Below, in pieces: positions 52,241-59,630 of a stretch of 64,000 nt of DNA. This stretch comes from Parapedobacter pyrenivorans (lineage in GTDB: Bacteria > Bacteroidota > Bacteroidia > Sphingobacteriales > Sphingobacteriaceae): contig NZ_BMER01000001.1 of NCBI RefSeq assembly GCF_014636865.1, forward strand, positions 2,406,718 to 2,470,717, read 5' to 3'. The translations under genes were made by a program, and so were the position numbers. The notes under the pieces were generated by a model that did not search any database, was not told where the DNA came from, and saw only the letters and a program-made list of their open reading frames with translations. How positions within the stretch are numbered: the stretch's first letter is position 1; every line of letters begins with the position of its first letter.

Positions 52241-52623
52241 TGGAAAACAGACGAAGATTTATTGGCCACGCCGTTTCGCTTGCCTTAAGCTTGGTCGGCG
52301 GTGCCACGCTTATTGGGTGTGGCGGAAACGGCGGCGGATCAAAGACAGGGACCTTAGCAGACAGTACAGCCAATCCCGACAAAGACGCATTGGCGCGATT
52401 TGGCGGAAATTGCGATGATTTCTCCAAATTGAAGGAAAAAGATTACGAGGTGAGAAAAAACCTAGGTTATCAGAAAAGTTCACCTACCGAAGAAACGCAA
52501 TGCCAGCATTGCAACCTTTGGCTCCCGCCGCGCGAAAAAGAGAGTTGCGGTGGTTGTACCCTTTTTACCGGACCGATAGAGCCGCAGGGTACCTGTACGT
52601 ATTGGGCCCCGCGGCAGTCATAA
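52240..52623 (+). CDS. High-potential iron-sulfur protein (HiPIP)
   Basis: A 127-residue protein from the ATG overlapping the preceding TGA. The N-terminus ENRRRFIGHAVSLALSLVGG is a twin-arginine signal, as expected for HiPIPs, and Cys27 (LIGC) might even be lipidated. The C-terminal domain has the cluster ligands Cys88-x2-Cys91, Cys106 and Cys119 (CQHC, GGC, GTCTYW), with an extra Cys103. It binds one [4Fe-4S] cluster and carries single electrons in the periplasm. Its partner is likely the propeller protein encoded immediately upstream. Confidence 0.9.
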   Translation: MENRRRFIGHAVSLALSLVGGATLIGCGGNGGGSKTGTLADSTANPDKDALARFGGNCDDFSKLKEKDYEVRKNLGYQKSSPTEETQCQHCNLWLPPREKESCGGCTLFTGPIEPQGTCTYWAPRQS

Positions 52624-52630
52624 AAATGTG

Positions 52631-53344
52631 ATGGGGTTACGCATTTCTTTCGTTGTCCTGTTATTCGTTACACTTGTTAAGTACGAGTGTGTGGCAGGTA
52701 TGGACTCACTAAAAATTGTTGCATTCGGTAACTCGATTACCGCTAGAAGGGCAACAGTGGACACGGTATGGGCAGATCGGCTCCCGTACCTGCTGGCAGA
52801 TGCGGGAATTACAGCTACGCTCATCAACTCCGGTGTGGGCAGCAGTCACTCGGGTCGGCTCGTGGATAATGATTTTGCTAAAGTTAGACATGCATTGGAT
52901 AGATTCGAAACAGATGTATTGGATCATCATCCGGATTTGGTCATTATCTCGTTCGGTTCGAATGACGCTTACATTGACGATGGAAACCCGGCAGGGGCAT
53001 CACGGATTTCACTAGAAAAGTTTAAGGCCAATTTGTCCTTCATGATAAAAGAGTTGAAAAGAAGAAATGTACGAGTATTGTTGGCAGCGCCGCCGCCCTT
53101 CGTTTTCGGCAAGGTACGGCAATATCAAAATAAGAGATTGCAACAGTACGTGGAGGCTGTGCGAAAATTGTCAAAGATGTATCAGGTTGGGCTTGCCGAT
53201 AATTACCGGATTTTTTCGAAATACGCGAAAGAAAAAGGGGGGTACGGCGATCTTTTTCCGGACGGTGTGCACCCGAATGATGAGGGCCATGCGATGATCG
53301 CCGAAAATATTGCAATAACGATTGATGAGATGATTGATCAGTAA
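52631..53344 (+). CDS. SGNH/GDSL-family hydrolase
   Basis: A 237-residue secreted hydrolase (signal LRISFVVLLFVTLVKYECVAG). SGNH blocks are all present: FGNSITAR with nucleophile Ser35, the glycine of NSGVGSSHSGR, FGSNDAY (block III Asn) and DGVHPNDEG (block V Asp and His). Members are esterases and lipases, including carbohydrate acetyl esterases that fit this island. It starts 7 bp after the HiPIP stop. The weak AGCAA/TTGCT hairpin at its end is too short to call a terminator. Confidence 0.9.
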   Translation: MGLRISFVVLLFVTLVKYECVAGMDSLKIVAFGNSITARRATVDTVWADRLPYLLADAGITATLINSGVGSSHSGRLVDNDFAKVRHALDRFETDVLDHHPDLVIISFGSNDAYIDDGNPAGASRISLEKFKANLSFMIKELKRRNVRVLLAAPPPFVFGKVRQYQNKRLQQYVEAVRKLSKMYQVGLADNYRIFSKYAKEKGGYGDLFPDGVHPNDEGHAMIAENIAITIDEMIDQ

Positions 53345-53436
53345 ACAGCAAAAAAGTGTTGCTATGTGACCTGAAAGCATTAATTTAGCTGCACTGATTA
53401 ACAAACGTTGTACTAGCTATCACTAACTTCTAAATC

Positions 53437-54753
53437 ATGAATAGACGCTCTTTCATCCGTGTCGCTATCGCTGCCTGCGCTTTGCTATTCCTTTCGCTTA
53501 GTATCTTCGCGCAATCCAGACCCCCACATCCTATACAGGTATTGGTATCGCCAGACAAGACAGATTGGACATATGTGCCTGGCGAAGAGGCGACGTTTAC
53601 CATACGGATTCTGAAACATCAGGTTCCAATGGATGATATAGAGGTCTCGTACGCTATCGGTTTGGAAAAGATGACTCCAAGTGACCAAGGCACGTTGCGG
53701 TTGAAGGGCGGTGTTGGTACGGTTACCGGTAAATTGCCTGAAGCCGGTTTCCTGCGTTGTGAAGCGAAGGTAAACGTAGAAGGTTCCAGTTATCGGGGGC
53801 TTGCCACGGCGGGATACTCCCCTGAAGACATTCAACCAACGCAGCAATTACCCGAAGATTTTTGGGATTTCTGGAATGATGCTAAGACCGAAGCAGCCAA
53901 CATCCCAATGGATGCTAAGCTCACATTACTCCCTGAAAGCTGTACGGAAAAAGTTGATGTTTACCAAGTGAATATACAGAATTTTGAAACCGGATCCAGG
54001 CTTTACGGTATCTTGGCAAAGCCAAAGGCGCCGGGAAAATATCCAGCGGTATTGCAGGTTCCGGGAGCAGGTATCCGCCCTTATGCGGGCATTGTAGACC
54101 TTGCAGAAAAGGGAATCATTACTCTGCAGATCGGTATCCATGGTATTTCGGTCACGCAGGAGCCGCGCTTGTACAGTAGCTTGGCAGCTGGGGCCCTAAA
54201 GAACTATCAGTTCTTCAACCTGGATAACCGCGATAAATATTATTACAAGCGTGTTTACCTGGGCTGTGTGCGTGCTGTGGACTACCTCTTTTCCTTGTCT
54301 GAATTTGATGGTAGTAACTTGGCGGTTTGGGGTGGAAGCCAAGGTGGAGCCCTATCAATCATTACCGCGGCATTGGACAGTCGGGTCAAGTACTTGGTTT
54401 CATTATATCCAGCGTTGTGTGATCTAACAGGCTACCTGTATGGCCGGGCCGGCGGTTGGCCACATATGTTCAACGAATGGAATGCACCATTCATGGCCAA
54501 GGATGAAAAAATACAAGTATCTGCATACTATGATGTGGTCAATTTCGCCAAATCGGTACAGGTGCCCGGATTTTATACTTGGGGATACAACGATGAGACC
54601 TGTCCGCCGACGTCCTATTATGCAGCCTATAATCAGATTAATGCTCAAAAAGAGCTTTATTTGGTGCAGGAAACGGGTCATTGGACATATCCCGAACAAC
54701 AAGCGAAGATACAGGAATGGTTATTGGCTCGGTTGACAAGTGCCACGGACTAA
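53437..54753 (+). CDS. AXE1-type acetylxylan esterase / cephalosporin-C deacetylase family
   Basis: A 438-residue exported alpha/beta hydrolase of the AXE1 family (PF05448, CE7). The N-terminus NRRSFIRVAIAACALLFLSLS is Sec- or Tat-like. Residues about 30-120 are an immunoglobulin-like N-domain; the hydrolase domain contains nucleophile Ser301 (GGSQGG), Asp386 (WGYNDETCPP) and His415 (ETGHWTYP), the complete triad. It removes acetyl groups from xylo- or other oligosaccharides. It is the last clear member of the glycan island, 92 bp after the SGNH gene, so the island encodes at least two deacetylase-type enzymes plus the fused esterase. Confidence 0.9.
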   Translation: MNRRSFIRVAIAACALLFLSLSIFAQSRPPHPIQVLVSPDKTDWTYVPGEEATFTIRILKHQVPMDDIEVSYAIGLEKMTPSDQGTLRLKGGVGTVTGKLPEAGFLRCEAKVNVEGSSYRGLATAGYSPEDIQPTQQLPEDFWDFWNDAKTEAANIPMDAKLTLLPESCTEKVDVYQVNIQNFETGSRLYGILAKPKAPGKYPAVLQVPGAGIRPYAGIVDLAEKGIITLQIGIHGISVTQEPRLYSSLAAGALKNYQFFNLDNRDKYYYKRVYLGCVRAVDYLFSLSEFDGSNLAVWGGSQGGALSIITAALDSRVKYLVSLYPALCDLTGYLYGRAGGWPHMFNEWNAPFMAKDEKIQVSAYYDVVNFAKSVQVPGFYTWGYNDETCPPTSYYAAYNQINAQKELYLVQETGHWTYPEQQAKIQEWLLARLTSATD

Positions 54754-54790
54754 GCTTTGATTGTTGGCCAATTTTTCGCAGCTTTGGCTT

Positions 54791-56434
54791 ATGCGGAAAA
54801 AATTTATATACAGTGCCGTGTGGCTCGTTGCCATTATCGGAGTAACTTGCATTTGGTGGCCTCCGGTATTGTGGAGCCTGATTGTTGTGGTCCCGTTGAT
54901 CCTGATGGGTGTGTTGGACATCATGCAAACCAAGCAGGCCATCCGGCGTAATTTTCCACTGTTTGGCAGACTGCGGTATTTGTTCGAAAGCATCCGTCCT
55001 GAAATCCAGCAGTATTTTGTGGAAAGCGATACGACGGGTCGCCCCTTCAGCCGGATGTTTCGGAGTGTAATTTATCAGCGTTCAAAAAAAGTGCTGGATA
55101 CCACACCGTTCGGTACCCAATTGAATGTGTACGACAATAACTATGAATGGTTGAGCCATAGCATCACGGCCATCGACTATTTCAAAATCAATGAACATCC
55201 GCGTGTTACCGTTGGTGGGCCGCAATGCACCCAGCCGTATTCAAGTAGTGTATTTAACATCTCTGCGATGAGCTACGGTTCACTGAGTAAAAATGCGGTA
55301 ATGGCGTTGAACGAGGGCGCAAGGATCGGTAGTTTTTATCACAATACCGGCGAGGGTGGGCTTACCGACTACCATTTGGCAGGTGGGGGCGACGTGGTAT
55401 GGCAGATCGGCACCGGCTATTTCGGGTGCCGGCACGCAGATGGAAACTTCAATCCCGATGCGTTTGCCGAAAAAGCGAAGCATCCTCAGGTAAAAATGAT
55501 TGAAATCAAATTATCGCAAGGTGCAAAGCCAGGGCACGGAGGTATCCTACCAGCAATAAAGGTCACGCCCGAGGTAGCACGTATCCGTTTGGTGGAAGTA
55601 GGAAAGGAGGTCGACTCGCCACCATTTCATCGGAAGTTCTCCACACCGCTCGGACTGCTGGATTTCGTGAAGCAACTACGCGACTTATCTGATGGAAAGC
55701 CCATTGGGTTTAAGTTGTGTATCGGCCATCGAAGCGAGTTCATCGCCATTTGCAAGGCCATGGTGGAAACGGATATCTATCCCGATTTCATCACGGTGGA
55801 TGGTGGGGAAGGAGGAACCGGGGCGGCGCCACTGGAATTTTCCAATTCGGTGGGGATGCCGTTACGTGATGCGTTGGCCTTTGTCTATGACTGCTTGACG
55901 GGGTTCAATCTCAAACGCCATATTAAGATCATCGCTGCGGGAAAAATTGCCACTGGTTTTGATCTGGTTAAGAACTTTGCCCTTGGTGCAGATATCTGCA
56001 ATAGTGCCCGGGGGATGATGATGGCGCTTGGCTGTATCCAAGCGCTGCAATGCCATGCTAATACTTGTCCTACCGGCGTGGCTACCCAAGCCCCTCATTT
56101 GGTAAAGGGGTTGGTCGTAGCGGAAAAGCGGGTACGGGTAGCAAATTTTCACCACGAAACGGTGAAAAGCGCAGGCGAACTGATGGGTGCAGCCGGTATC
56201 AAGCATCCCGATGATATCCATCGGGTATATATCCATCGACGTGTTTCTCCGAATAAGGTGGAAACGTATCTGGATTCATTTCCCTACATCCCGGCGGGAA
56301 GTTTGTTTGAAAGGCCTTATCCGAAATCATTCGAATTGCTCATGAAAATCAGTCGCCCGGATTCGTTTCAGCCAGATTTTTCGGGTGTCGATTTCGTGGA
56401 ATATTCGTGGGCTAAGAAGCCAATGACGGGATAG
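54791..56434 (+). CDS. FMN-binding glutamate synthase-domain protein (GltB2-like)
   Basis: A 547-residue protein from the ATG at 54791. Two N-terminal membrane segments (AVWLVAIIGVTCIWW and LWSLIVVVPLILMG) precede a glutamate synthase central/FMN domain (PF01645): FNISAMSYGSLSKNAVMALNEGA, HNTGEGGLTDYH, KPGHGGILP, TVDGGEGGTGAAP. The iron-sulfur motif CHANTCPTGVATQ is intact. It lacks the glutaminase and GltD parts. These stand-alone proteins are widespread and their reaction is not settled; an FMN-dependent oxidoreductase at the membrane is a fair description. Nothing links it to the glycan genes except adjacency. Confidence 0.9.
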   Translation: MRKKFIYSAVWLVAIIGVTCIWWPPVLWSLIVVVPLILMGVLDIMQTKQAIRRNFPLFGRLRYLFESIRPEIQQYFVESDTTGRPFSRMFRSVIYQRSKKVLDTTPFGTQLNVYDNNYEWLSHSITAIDYFKINEHPRVTVGGPQCTQPYSSSVFNISAMSYGSLSKNAVMALNEGARIGSFYHNTGEGGLTDYHLAGGGDVVWQIGTGYFGCRHADGNFNPDAFAEKAKHPQVKMIEIKLSQGAKPGHGGILPAIKVTPEVARIRLVEVGKEVDSPPFHRKFSTPLGLLDFVKQLRDLSDGKPIGFKLCIGHRSEFIAICKAMVETDIYPDFITVDGGEGGTGAAPLEFSNSVGMPLRDALAFVYDCLTGFNLKRHIKIIAAGKIATGFDLVKNFALGADICNSARGMMMALGCIQALQCHANTCPTGVATQAPHLVKGLVVAEKRVRVANFHHETVKSAGELMGAAGIKHPDDIHRVYIHRRVSPNKVETYLDSFPYIPAGSLFERPYPKSFELLMKISRPDSFQPDFSGVDFVEYSWAKKPMTG

Positions 56435-56458
56435 GTGCATGCAAGCAACCCATCCCGT
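56426..56458. terminator. Hairpin between convergent genes
   Basis: ACGGGATAGGT (56426-56436) pairs with ACCCATCCCGT (56448-56458) with one mismatch over an 11-nt loop. It spans the end of the FMN-protein gene and the 30-bp gap before the convergent M28 gene, so it could end transcription from both sides. There is no long T-run. Confidence 0.5.
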
Positions 56459-56464
56459 GCGGTG

Positions 56465-58072
56465 TCAATAGCCAACTCCGTTACGCCGCGGTTGACGGAT
56501 TACGGGCCATTGACCGGGCTGTCCATCTCTGCCTAAGGGCATTACCCGTTTTTCACGGTCTACCAATTCGGATTCTTCGCTGGCCTTATAGGCCAATGTG
56601 GCAATGAGGATGACATTGGATTTCAAGTCGTCGAATATCAATTTGTCATAGGTGTCCAGATTGGTGTGCCAGGTAATGGTCCCATATCCCCAAGAGAGTG
56701 AACTCATCATGAAAGCCGGAATGCCGGCAGCCACAAATGACGCGTGATCGGACCCCCCGCCACTGGGCGACCCCGGATAGTCGGTTTCGATGCCCTGCGT
56801 GACATTCCGCGGAGCCGCATCCATCCACCTGCCCATGAAGTCATATGCATGTAGGAAGCCCGACCCGTTGAGGTTGGCGACCCGCCCAGTACCATTATCT
56901 TGATTGAAAACAGCCTGTGTTTTCTCTACAATCTCTGGGTGGTCTAATATGAAGGCTCTGGAACCATTTAGTCCCTGTTCTTCGCTTCCCCAGTGGCCGA
57001 TGAGTATGGTCCGCTTAGGACTGGGGTACACTTTTTTCAGGATACGGGCCACTTCCATCATGGTGACCGTACCTGTACCGTTATCCGTAGCGCCTGATCC
57101 ACCTTCCCAAGAATCGAAGTGTGCGGAAAGAATCACATATTCATCCGGTTTCTCCGTCCCTTTGATCTCAGCGATGGTATTGAACGTCGGTACCGTGCCG
57201 AGATCCTTGGACTCGGTTTCCACCTTGATGCGGGGCTTATGGCCGTTCTCTGCCAACCGGTATAGCACTCCGTAGTCTTCCAGTGAAATGTCTAGTGAAG
57301 GGATCTTTGTGGTGCGTGCACCGAATATCTTATTTGAGCCAAACTCGCGCGACCAATAACACTCGAGGATTCCGGCTGCACCGGCCTCTTCCAACAGACG
57401 CGGTAAGGAACGGGAAGAGACTCCGGTAGCCGCGATTTTATCACGCCACTTTTCCGTCAGCGAATCACGTTCCGCTTTCATTCGTTCGACCGATTCGGGT
57501 AGACCGAATTCCTCCCAATTGTAATCCGGTCGTCCGGTAGGTTGTAACATCGATATCATTACATACTTACCCTTTACATTGGGCAACCAGGCCTGAAAAG
57601 CCACTGAATCGCTTACATCCGGGAGGGTAATGACTTCACCTTCTACCGCTTTACCGCCTGTTGTGGGGCTCCAAGCCAATTGGGTGCCCGCCAAGGTCTT
57701 TACGCGTGGATATACCATGTCGATATGGGAAATGCCCCGGTCCCAGCCGCGCCACTCGCCAAATTCCTCGTAACGGGCATCGATTCCCCATGTTGCGTAT
57801 TTGGCTACCGCCCAATCGTGGGCGTTTTTCATTTGCGGTGTGCCGACCAATCTGGGACCTACTACATCCAGTAATTCATGAGCAAGCTGCTTCAAGTGTG
57901 AGTTGTTGTTGGCTTCCGTAACGATTTGCTGCACGACGGGTTCCAGTTTTTGCTCCTGCGTCATCCAGCTGGGTTGGGCATCGGCCAGTATCGCAATTAG
58001 CCCAAACAGCAGGCCTAAAGCTATCGATCGAGTCGTACGACGGCATTTCGGTGAATAGTTCATGTGCTTCAT
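56465..58072 (-). CDS. M28-family zinc aminopeptidase
   Basis: A 535-residue secreted peptidase with signal peptide (SIALGLLFGLIAILADAQ); a second ATG three codons in is also possible. A protease-associated-like insert (about 140-260) interrupts the domain, as in related M28 peptidases. Zinc and catalytic residues are visible: His318 and Asp320 in SAHFDSW, Asp330 in GATDNGTG, Glu364-Glu365 in WGSEEQGLNG, and a late GSPSGGGSDHASF segment. It releases N-terminal amino acids in the periplasm or outside the cell. It is divergent from the next gene and looks like general metabolism rather than part of the glycan island. Confidence 0.93.
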   Translation of the reverse strand: MKHMNYSPKCRRTTRSIALGLLFGLIAILADAQPSWMTQEQKLEPVVQQIVTEANNNSHLKQLAHELLDVVGPRLVGTPQMKNAHDWAVAKYATWGIDARYEEFGEWRGWDRGISHIDMVYPRVKTLAGTQLAWSPTTGGKAVEGEVITLPDVSDSVAFQAWLPNVKGKYVMISMLQPTGRPDYNWEEFGLPESVERMKAERDSLTEKWRDKIAATGVSSRSLPRLLEEAGAAGILECYWSREFGSNKIFGARTTKIPSLDISLEDYGVLYRLAENGHKPRIKVETESKDLGTVPTFNTIAEIKGTEKPDEYVILSAHFDSWEGGSGATDNGTGTVTMMEVARILKKVYPSPKRTILIGHWGSEEQGLNGSRAFILDHPEIVEKTQAVFNQDNGTGRVANLNGSGFLHAYDFMGRWMDAAPRNVTQGIETDYPGSPSGGGSDHASFVAAGIPAFMMSSLSWGYGTITWHTNLDTYDKLIFDDLKSNVILIATLAYKASEESELVDREKRVMPLGRDGQPGQWPVIRQPRRNGVGY

Positions 58073-58163
58073 CTCATGTTGCTTTTTTGGTTAATTAATT
58101 AATGACTAAACTCTTGAAAATTATTGAGAAAAACGATTCTGCGGTAGAAATTTTACGTCAATA

Positions 58164-58202
58164 TCATACAACCCTCTAATAATATGCTATAGGATTGTAT
58201 GA
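58164..58202. promoter_or_regulatory. Long inverted repeat in a divergent promoter region
   Basis: TCATACAACCCTCT (58164-58177) and the reverse complement of 58189-58202 match at 12 of 14 positions, separated by 11 nt. The outer 8 bp (TCATACAA/TTGTATGA) are exact. The repeat lies between the divergent M28 and DUF3748 genes and ends 25 bp before the DUF3748 ATG. It is a candidate operator for a dimeric regulator, or an RNA hairpin in the leader of the + strand gene. Confidence 0.45.
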
Positions 58203-58227
58203 AATAGGTATACGTATTTTTGCTGTG

Positions 58228-59619
58228 ATGGTAAGGTTAACGGCAAAACGCCTGTGGAGCATTTTTCCCTTTTTAGGGATTGTGTGGTCATGCCATCACC
58301 CAGATACCTCGATGATGAATTTTGACGAACGCCAACTTACGACTGGTCCGAAAGGACACACCATCCACCATACCCAAGTGTTTTCGCGAGATGGTCAATG
58401 GATTGTATATGATACCCGCAATGACGATACACAGATTGGCAGCACGGGTACGATTGAGATGGTGAATGTAAAGACCGCTGAGGTACGGGAGCTATACCGC
58501 ACTCCCAACCAAACACGGTATGGGCCAGGGGTAGGCGCTGCGACGTTTTCGCCAATCTTGGATCGCGTGCTCTTTATCCATGGTGTCCGGAATGCGGACG
58601 CATTCCGGCCCTATGGTATGACCCGGCGCACAGGGGTTGCAATAGACGTGAGCAGGCCCGGGCAGCCCATTTTTATGGATGCCCGTGACGTTAGCTTTCC
58701 GTTTACGCAGGGAGCACTTCGTGGCGGTACCCACGCACATTCGTGGAGTGCCGATGGTACATGGATCAGCTTCACGTATAATGATTATGTAATGGAGCAA
58801 TTGGCAGGAACGGATTCGTCGGTTTCAGACCTACGCATGGTGGGGGTGATGGTGCCGGGTAACGTCTTGGTTGACGATGATGCGATGCTGGAAAACAATA
58901 ATGGCTCGTACTTTTCGGTCGTGGTTACCAAGGTGACCGAAAATCCCACGCCGGGGAGTGATGAAATCGACAGGGCATTTGATGAATGCTGGATCGGGGT
59001 AGACGGCTACATCAAGCCGGATGGAAGTAAGCAATCGAAGGCGATCGCTTTTCAAGGGAATGTACGCGACAAAACAGGGCAAATGGTTACGGAGATTTTT
59101 GTGGCAGATTTGCCGCAAGATTTGACACAAGGAGTCAGCGGGCAACCCTTGGAAGGTACCGCAACTACCCGGCCGGCGGTGCCAGCCGGTGTTGAACAGC
59201 GGCGGATTACTTATTCCGATGGAGGCGTTGAAGGACCAAGGCACTGGTTGCGTACGACACCCGACGGAACCCTGGTTATTTACTTAGCTACCGATGACGG
59301 TGGCGTGATACAGCTTTTTGGCATTTCGCCAAACGGCGGGCAGCCCCGTCAGCTTAGTTATAACCCGTTTCCCGTACAGGGCCCGTTCAATCTACATCCG
59401 AGCGGGCAATGGGTCGCTTATCCAGCCGATAATAGTCTATTCGTCACGCATTTGTCAACAGGGGAATCCCGGCGAATTACCCGGCGTTTCGACGACGCGG
59501 ACAAGCCGGTCGGTGCACCTAATTGGTCACCTGACGGCACATCGCTTGTCTTTAACCGGTATATGGAACACAAGGATGGCCGGTTTTTGCAACTATTTGT
59601 TTTGCAGCAAGTGGAATGA
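58228..59619 (+). CDS. DUF3748 (YidR-like) propeller lipoprotein
   Basis: A 463-residue protein from the ATG at 58228, giving a lipoprotein signal (FPFLGIVWSC). The rest is a WD40-like propeller that I recognise as the DUF3748 family of Escherichia coli YidR: RGGTHAHSWSADGTWISFTY, GSDEIDRAFDECWIG, VEQRRITYSDGGVEGPRHWL and QLFGISPNGGQPRQLSYN. YidR has no established function and, as I recall it, no lipobox. Members occur near sialic-acid or sulfatase genes in some bacteria, but here the gene stands alone between a peptidase and an outer-membrane protein gene. Confidence 0.85.
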   Translation: MVRLTAKRLWSIFPFLGIVWSCHHPDTSMMNFDERQLTTGPKGHTIHHTQVFSRDGQWIVYDTRNDDTQIGSTGTIEMVNVKTAEVRELYRTPNQTRYGPGVGAATFSPILDRVLFIHGVRNADAFRPYGMTRRTGVAIDVSRPGQPIFMDARDVSFPFTQGALRGGTHAHSWSADGTWISFTYNDYVMEQLAGTDSSVSDLRMVGVMVPGNVLVDDDAMLENNNGSYFSVVVTKVTENPTPGSDEIDRAFDECWIGVDGYIKPDGSKQSKAIAFQGNVRDKTGQMVTEIFVADLPQDLTQGVSGQPLEGTATTRPAVPAGVEQRRITYSDGGVEGPRHWLRTTPDGTLVIYLATDDGGVIQLFGISPNGGQPRQLSYNPFPVQGPFNLHPSGQWVAYPADNSLFVTHLSTGESRRITRRFDDADKPVGAPNWSPDGTSLVFNRYMEHKDGRFLQLFVLQQVE

Positions 59620-59630
59620 TGCCAGGCGGA

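Noticed and set aside
58215-58222. TATTTTTG as the promoter of the DUF3748 gene
   Set aside because: It ends 5 bp before the ATG, so the start of transcription would fall at or after the start codon unless the message is leaderless.
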